NCBI GenBank assembly: GCA_029667085.1
Contig: JARUHJ010000001.1
Location: 1,154,548 to 1,218,547, forward strand
Length of the DNA: 64,000 nt
Source: Deltaproteobacteria bacterium IMCC39524
GTDB taxonomy: Bacteria; Desulfobacterota; Desulfuromonadia; Desulfuromonadales; BM103
Direction of reading: 5' to 3'
Below the pieces are notes generated by a model. The model saw only the letters and a program-made list of their open reading frames with translations. It searched no databases and had not been told where the DNA came from. Both the position numbers and the translations under genes were made by a program. Within the stretch, counting starts at the first letter, position 1; each line of letters opens with the position of its first letter. Shown here piece by piece: positions 61,845 to 64,000 of this stretch.

Positions 61845-61964
61845 GACCCGAAAATTTGATAAAGGCGGGTCACTAATGATAAGCAACCCGGCAGTCTCTA
61901 TTGAGATCCGTGGCTTTCCGAACCTGCCTCACGACAGGGATGGCATGTTATGTTTCCGTACCCT
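61845..61964 (-). ncRNA. GEMM-like cyclic-dinucleotide riboswitch candidate upstream of the PilZ gene
   Basis: On the minus strand a hairpin CCTGTC-GTGA-GGCAGG with a GNRA tetraloop is followed by CGGAAAGCCACGG, a second hairpin (TCTC-AATA-GAGA) and TGCCGGGTTGC. The order GNRA stem, AAAGCCACGG, second stem, GCCGGGTTGC matches c-di-GMP-I (GEMM) aptamers, common in Geobacter relatives. The usual 5-prime GGCAAACC strand is not evident, so it is a variant. Downstream, GACCCG (61865-61870) can pair either with CGGGTC at 61845-61850, just before the start codon, or with CGGGTT of the aptamer: a plausible expression switch. Confidence 0.6.
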
Positions 61965-62157
61965 ATTGATAAACAAAGGTTTTTACAAAACAATTATTTT
62001 TAATCTACGTTGGTATGTCTCTGTAAATCTTATTTGTCCTTTCGCAATGTTTTGAGCTTGTGAAGTTGGGCGAAATGCTGAATTGCTGAAAACTCTGCAT
62101 TATAAAAAATTCCCCGCAGCCAAAGGATGGGGGAAGAGGTCTACGGGGAAATGTCAT

Positions 62158-62346
62158 TCAGGAGGCAAACAAGTAGCTGTTCACCCATTTATATTTTATC
62201 ACTTTTCCCAACTCCTCATATATCCTTTCGTTAAGTTCGACAACATAGGAAAGGCCACCAAGGAGCGTCCCCTGGTGGCCATAGTTTTGTGTATTAAAGA
62301 GCTTACTGAATACCTCTATCAACAAAAATCCGATTTCATCTCGCAA
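62158..62346 (-). CDS. Possible small gene or gene relic; its conserved core is repeated at 63.8 kb
   Basis: A TTG-started frame of 62 codons contains EIGFLLIEVFSKLFNTQNYG and then HQGTLLGGL, ending VNSYLFAS. The core recurs, with a frameshift and altered residues, on the same strand at about 63.8 kb. Substitutions include silent ones (GGA/GGC, TTT/TTC), suggesting an origin in real coding sequence. There is no clear ribosome site, and the frame is open a further 13 codons upstream without an ATG. I read it as a decayed or partial gene of unknown function. Confidence 0.3.
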   Translation of the reverse strand: MRDEIGFLLIEVFSKLFNTQNYGHQGTLLGGLSYVVELNERIYEELGKVIKYKWVNSYLFAS

Positions 62347-62355
62347 GTCGCTACT
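62251..62355. repeat. 105-bp direct repeat, copy 1
   Basis: Begins AAGGCCACCAAG, has a GGCCACCA/TGGTGGCC hairpin, then GGCCATAGTTTTGTGTATTA and AAGAGCTT, and ends near CGCAAGTCG. By eye about 75-80 percent identical to 63779-63885 in the same orientation. Confidence 0.85.
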
Positions 62356-62393
62356 TATGGGAACGTCGTCATTAGCATAATTTTTTAGCTTCG

Positions 62394-63062
62394 CTAAATA
62401 GATCCTTTTAGGATAATTGCTATCGGGACGGGTGAGATAGCAACAGCAATTAGTAACAGATACCGTGGATAAGTAATGAGTCCACTCATGCCGACGATGA
62501 GGCCAATTCCACCACCACCACCGATAACAGCATTACAGGGTAAGTTCAGTAAGGTTGCGATTGCTAAGTAACGATGATTCAACAAGTGTGGAACAATCTT
62601 GGCTGGGGCTTTTTTATGTAGGGTGGTAACCCTCTCGCCAGGAGACAAAGCCTCCATCTCCAAAATTAAATCACGTGCTTTTTTCAAGTGTAACCAGTCA
62701 AGGAATTTAGCAAATTTTTGAAGTGGGATTTTTTGCCCAATTAAAAAACTGATTGAGAGGGCAATTAACGTACAAAGATATACAAGGACTACACCTTTGC
62801 TGCCCAGAAAAAGCATGAGGGTAAGGCCAATCTCGATGCCGGGCATAAATGGCAAAGTCATCAAGAGAATGTAAAGGCCAAAACTCCCCAAGATGAAAAG
62901 ATGTAGATATGGCTCATGTCGAGGATATAGCTGAAAATCTATCTGGTGAGCCAGCCATCCGCCACCAGAGTTGAGTAAGACAACGAGGACAATGAGGAGT
63001 AGAAGTTTAATGCAACGAGACGACCGAGAGGGAGTCGCTATTTCGTGAACATAATCGGGCAT
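62394..63062 (-). CDS. Predicted polytopic membrane protein, possibly DedA/VTT-like
   Basis: 222 residues with about five hydrophobic segments (roughly 18-36, 53-78, 80-107, 165-185 and 198-218). MTLPFMPGIEIGLTLMLFLG followed by a Gly-rich pattern resembles the first motif of VTT/DedA proteins, and NAVIGGGGGIGLIVGMSGL is a striking glycine-rich loop before the last spans. Family assignment is tentative. It lies 48 bp downstream of the secreted-protein gene on the same strand, so the two could form an operon. Confidence 0.6.
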   Translation of the reverse strand: MPDYVHEIATPSRSSRCIKLLLLIVLVVLLNSGGGWLAHQIDFQLYPRHEPYLHLFILGSFGLYILLMTLPFMPGIEIGLTLMLFLGSKGVVLVYLCTLIALSISFLIGQKIPLQKFAKFLDWLHLKKARDLILEMEALSPGERVTTLHKKAPAKIVPHLLNHRYLAIATLLNLPCNAVIGGGGGIGLIVGMSGLITYPRYLLLIAVAISPVPIAIILKGSI

Positions 63063-63110
63063 AGTAACCTTTGGAAGCTTTAAAGGTTTCGCCTCTGTTG
63101 GGATTTTTGG

Positions 63111-63551
63111 TTATTGCTTGAGTGCCGCCTTGAACCAGTAATCTTTCCGAATATCCCAGTACCACCTTTCCTTGGTCCAAACAAAGGTTCCCTCAAGGGA
63201 GTCTCCATCAATTTGCCCCTCCCAAAACATTTGGCCATGAGATGGACTTGCCGTTGCCGCTTTGAAATAGATAATTCCTTCGGCTTCGGTGGTCTCATAT
63301 CGTCCCTCGGTAAACCCATACTTGTCGCACGACGTAGATCTAAACATACCGTCTTTAAAGATAAATTCATCGTCGTGGTCTGCTGGCTTACCTTTACTAC
63401 CATTCTGACCAAAGTAAGTTTTTCCATCAAGGGCATGTGAAGAAACGGTAACTACCTCTGGGGTTTGCTCCTGTGCTAAGGGTGTGTTTACAAGAATGAA
63501 AGCAAACATTAAAAAGAGAAAGGTGGTGCGACATATTGGCTGCGCTGTCAT
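63111..63551 (-). CDS. Secreted hypothetical protein
   Basis: 146 residues with a signal peptide (hydrophobic FLFLMFAFILVNTPLA, likely cleaved after about residue 26). The mature part is mostly beta with aromatic residues: GKTYFGQNG, EFIFKDGMFRSTSCDKYGF, YETTEAEGIIYFKA, GQMFWEGQIDGDSLEGTF, and WTKERWYWD. It resembles small lipocalin-like or beta-sandwich envelope proteins, but I cannot name a family. One cysteine in the mature part. Upstream of the membrane-protein gene. Confidence 0.7.
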   Translation of the reverse strand: MTAQPICRTTFLFLMFAFILVNTPLAQEQTPEVVTVSSHALDGKTYFGQNGSKGKPADHDDEFIFKDGMFRSTSCDKYGFTEGRYETTEAEGIIYFKAATASPSHGQMFWEGQIDGDSLEGTFVWTKERWYWDIRKDYWFKAALKQ

Positions 63552-63778
63552 GACTTACTCCTTAATTGAAGAAGAAAAGCCCCGCTAAGCTTAGAATAAG
63601 CAGCCCCTTTACCTCTCCGTTCATTTGTAAGTATAACATTTGTAGGCAAAACATGAATTTCAAGCTGTGGGGAGCTTGATCTTTCCGAGAGAATCTTTAC
63701 TGTTTATCCTCTTGCATTGTTTGGGGTTGCTCAGATTGGCTGAAATGCGAAATTCTTGCTGACCCTGATAAACGATAA

Positions 63779-63885
63779 AAGGCCACCAAGAAACAGATCC
63801 TGGTGGCCATAGTTTTGTGTATTAAAGAGCTTCCTAAATGTCTCTATCAACAAGAAGCCGTTTTTCGTCTCACAAGTCGTGACTT
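63779..63885. repeat. 105-bp direct repeat, copy 2
   Basis: Same order of blocks as copy 1: AAGGCCACCAAG, TGGTGGCCATAGTTTTGTG, TATTAAAGAGCTT, CTCTATCAACAA. Relative to copy 1 it has an inserted base and a C-to-T change that put a stop in the minus-strand frame. Confidence 0.85.
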
Positions 63886-63934
63886 TTAAGAAATTAACTG
63901 TTCGTGGAGTGTTTTTCCCTCAAGATTAAAATTC

Positions 63935-63962
63935 TTTACAATTAGTCCTGTGAGAGTATGAT
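63935..63962 (+). promoter_or_regulatory. Sigma70-type promoter near the right edge
   Basis: TTTACA (63935-63940), 16-bp spacer, TATGAT (63957-63962), both five of six to consensus. The predicted start near 63969 is about 20 nt upstream of an ATG. Confidence 0.6.
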
Positions 63963-63989
63963 TGGCCCTTCCTAACGAAAGGTTGAATT

Positions 63990-64000
63990 ATGTTTGACAT
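63990..64000 (+). CDS. 5-prime end of a gene continuing beyond the window
   Basis: ATG at 63990-63992 (Met-Phe-Asp) with AAAGG at 63978-63982, seven nt upstream, and the promoter above. Only three codons are visible, so the product is unknown. It would be the next cargo gene of the putative island. Confidence 0.45.

Larger units (their letters stand above)
63552..63989. other. Intergenic stretch with repeat copy 2 and a divergent promoter
   Basis: No complete gene on either strand. It holds the second copy of the 105-bp repeat, a minus-strand relic frame ending SKNFAFQPI, and on the plus strand a promoter for the gene starting at 63990. Confidence 0.6.

Noticed and set aside
62251..62355. 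Integron attC site
   Set aside because: The GGCCACCA hairpin is suggestive, but the RYYYAAC and GTTRRRY core pair is not present and no integrase is seen.

Overview
The window looks like the chromosome of a Gram-negative anaerobe related to Desulfuromonadales/Geobacterales (Deltaproteobacteria sensu lato). It carries complete KDO and Lpt lipopolysaccharide genes, rpoN followed by hpf, ptsN, hprK, rapZ and a mannose-type PTS, a SahR-type SAH-responsive regulator beside ahcY, a T-box leader in front of leuA, and several short response regulators. Base composition is moderate and even up to about 60.8 kb. The last 3.2 kb is more AT-rich and sparsely coding. Nearly every gene lies on the minus strand; lptF and lptG are the clear exceptions.

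Right to left along the direction of transcription: 55.8-60.6 kb holds kdsB, pyrG, kdsA, kdsD and kdsC. 53.9-55.7 kb holds lptC, lptA and lptB. 44.9-53.8 kb holds rpoN, hpf, ptsN, hprK, rapZ, EIIA/B/C/D of the mannose family, ptsH and ptsI. 39.7-44.8 kb is a methyl-cycle block (metK, a glycosyltransferase, sahR, ahcY). The divergent lptF-lptG pair is at 37.4-39.7 kb. 28.6-37.2 kb is a conserved translation/envelope run (rpsB, tsf, pyrH, frr, uppS, cdsA, dxr, rseP, tsaB). 16-28.4 kb carries branched-chain amino acid synthesis (ilvD, ilvB, ilvN, ilvC, then psd-pssA, then a T-box-controlled leuA-leuC-leuD) and nhaA. 7-16 kb carries waaC, ndk, rlmN, mtnP, a PfkB kinase, a hypothetical gene, a PilF-like lipoprotein, rodZ, a zinc-ribbon response regulator and purine nucleoside phosphorylase. 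0-7 kb carries signalling genes, a flavoprotein, an OB/HD nuclease, a metallo-hydrolase and coaBC.

RNA-level control is prominent: a leucine T-box (CTG specifier) with its terminator before leuA, a GEMM-like (cyclic dinucleotide) riboswitch candidate before a PilZ gene, and strong intrinsic terminators between operons. Several repeat types occur: a dispersed 80-110 bp inverted-repeat intergenic element in three copies, a heptanucleotide tract in the mtnP 5-prime region, perfect 24-bp repeats inside rpsB, and two copies of a decayed short coding element in the terminal region.

The most interesting stretch is 60.8-64 kb. It begins with a 3-prime fragment of tRNA-Leu(UAA), complete from the anticodon arm to CCA and with its terminator, but lacking the D-arm and 5-prime acceptor strand. 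This is the footprint expected of a mobile element inserted in a tRNA gene, so the segment to the right is probably the edge of an island. Its first gene is a PilZ protein that may itself be controlled by a cyclic-dinucleotide riboswitch.
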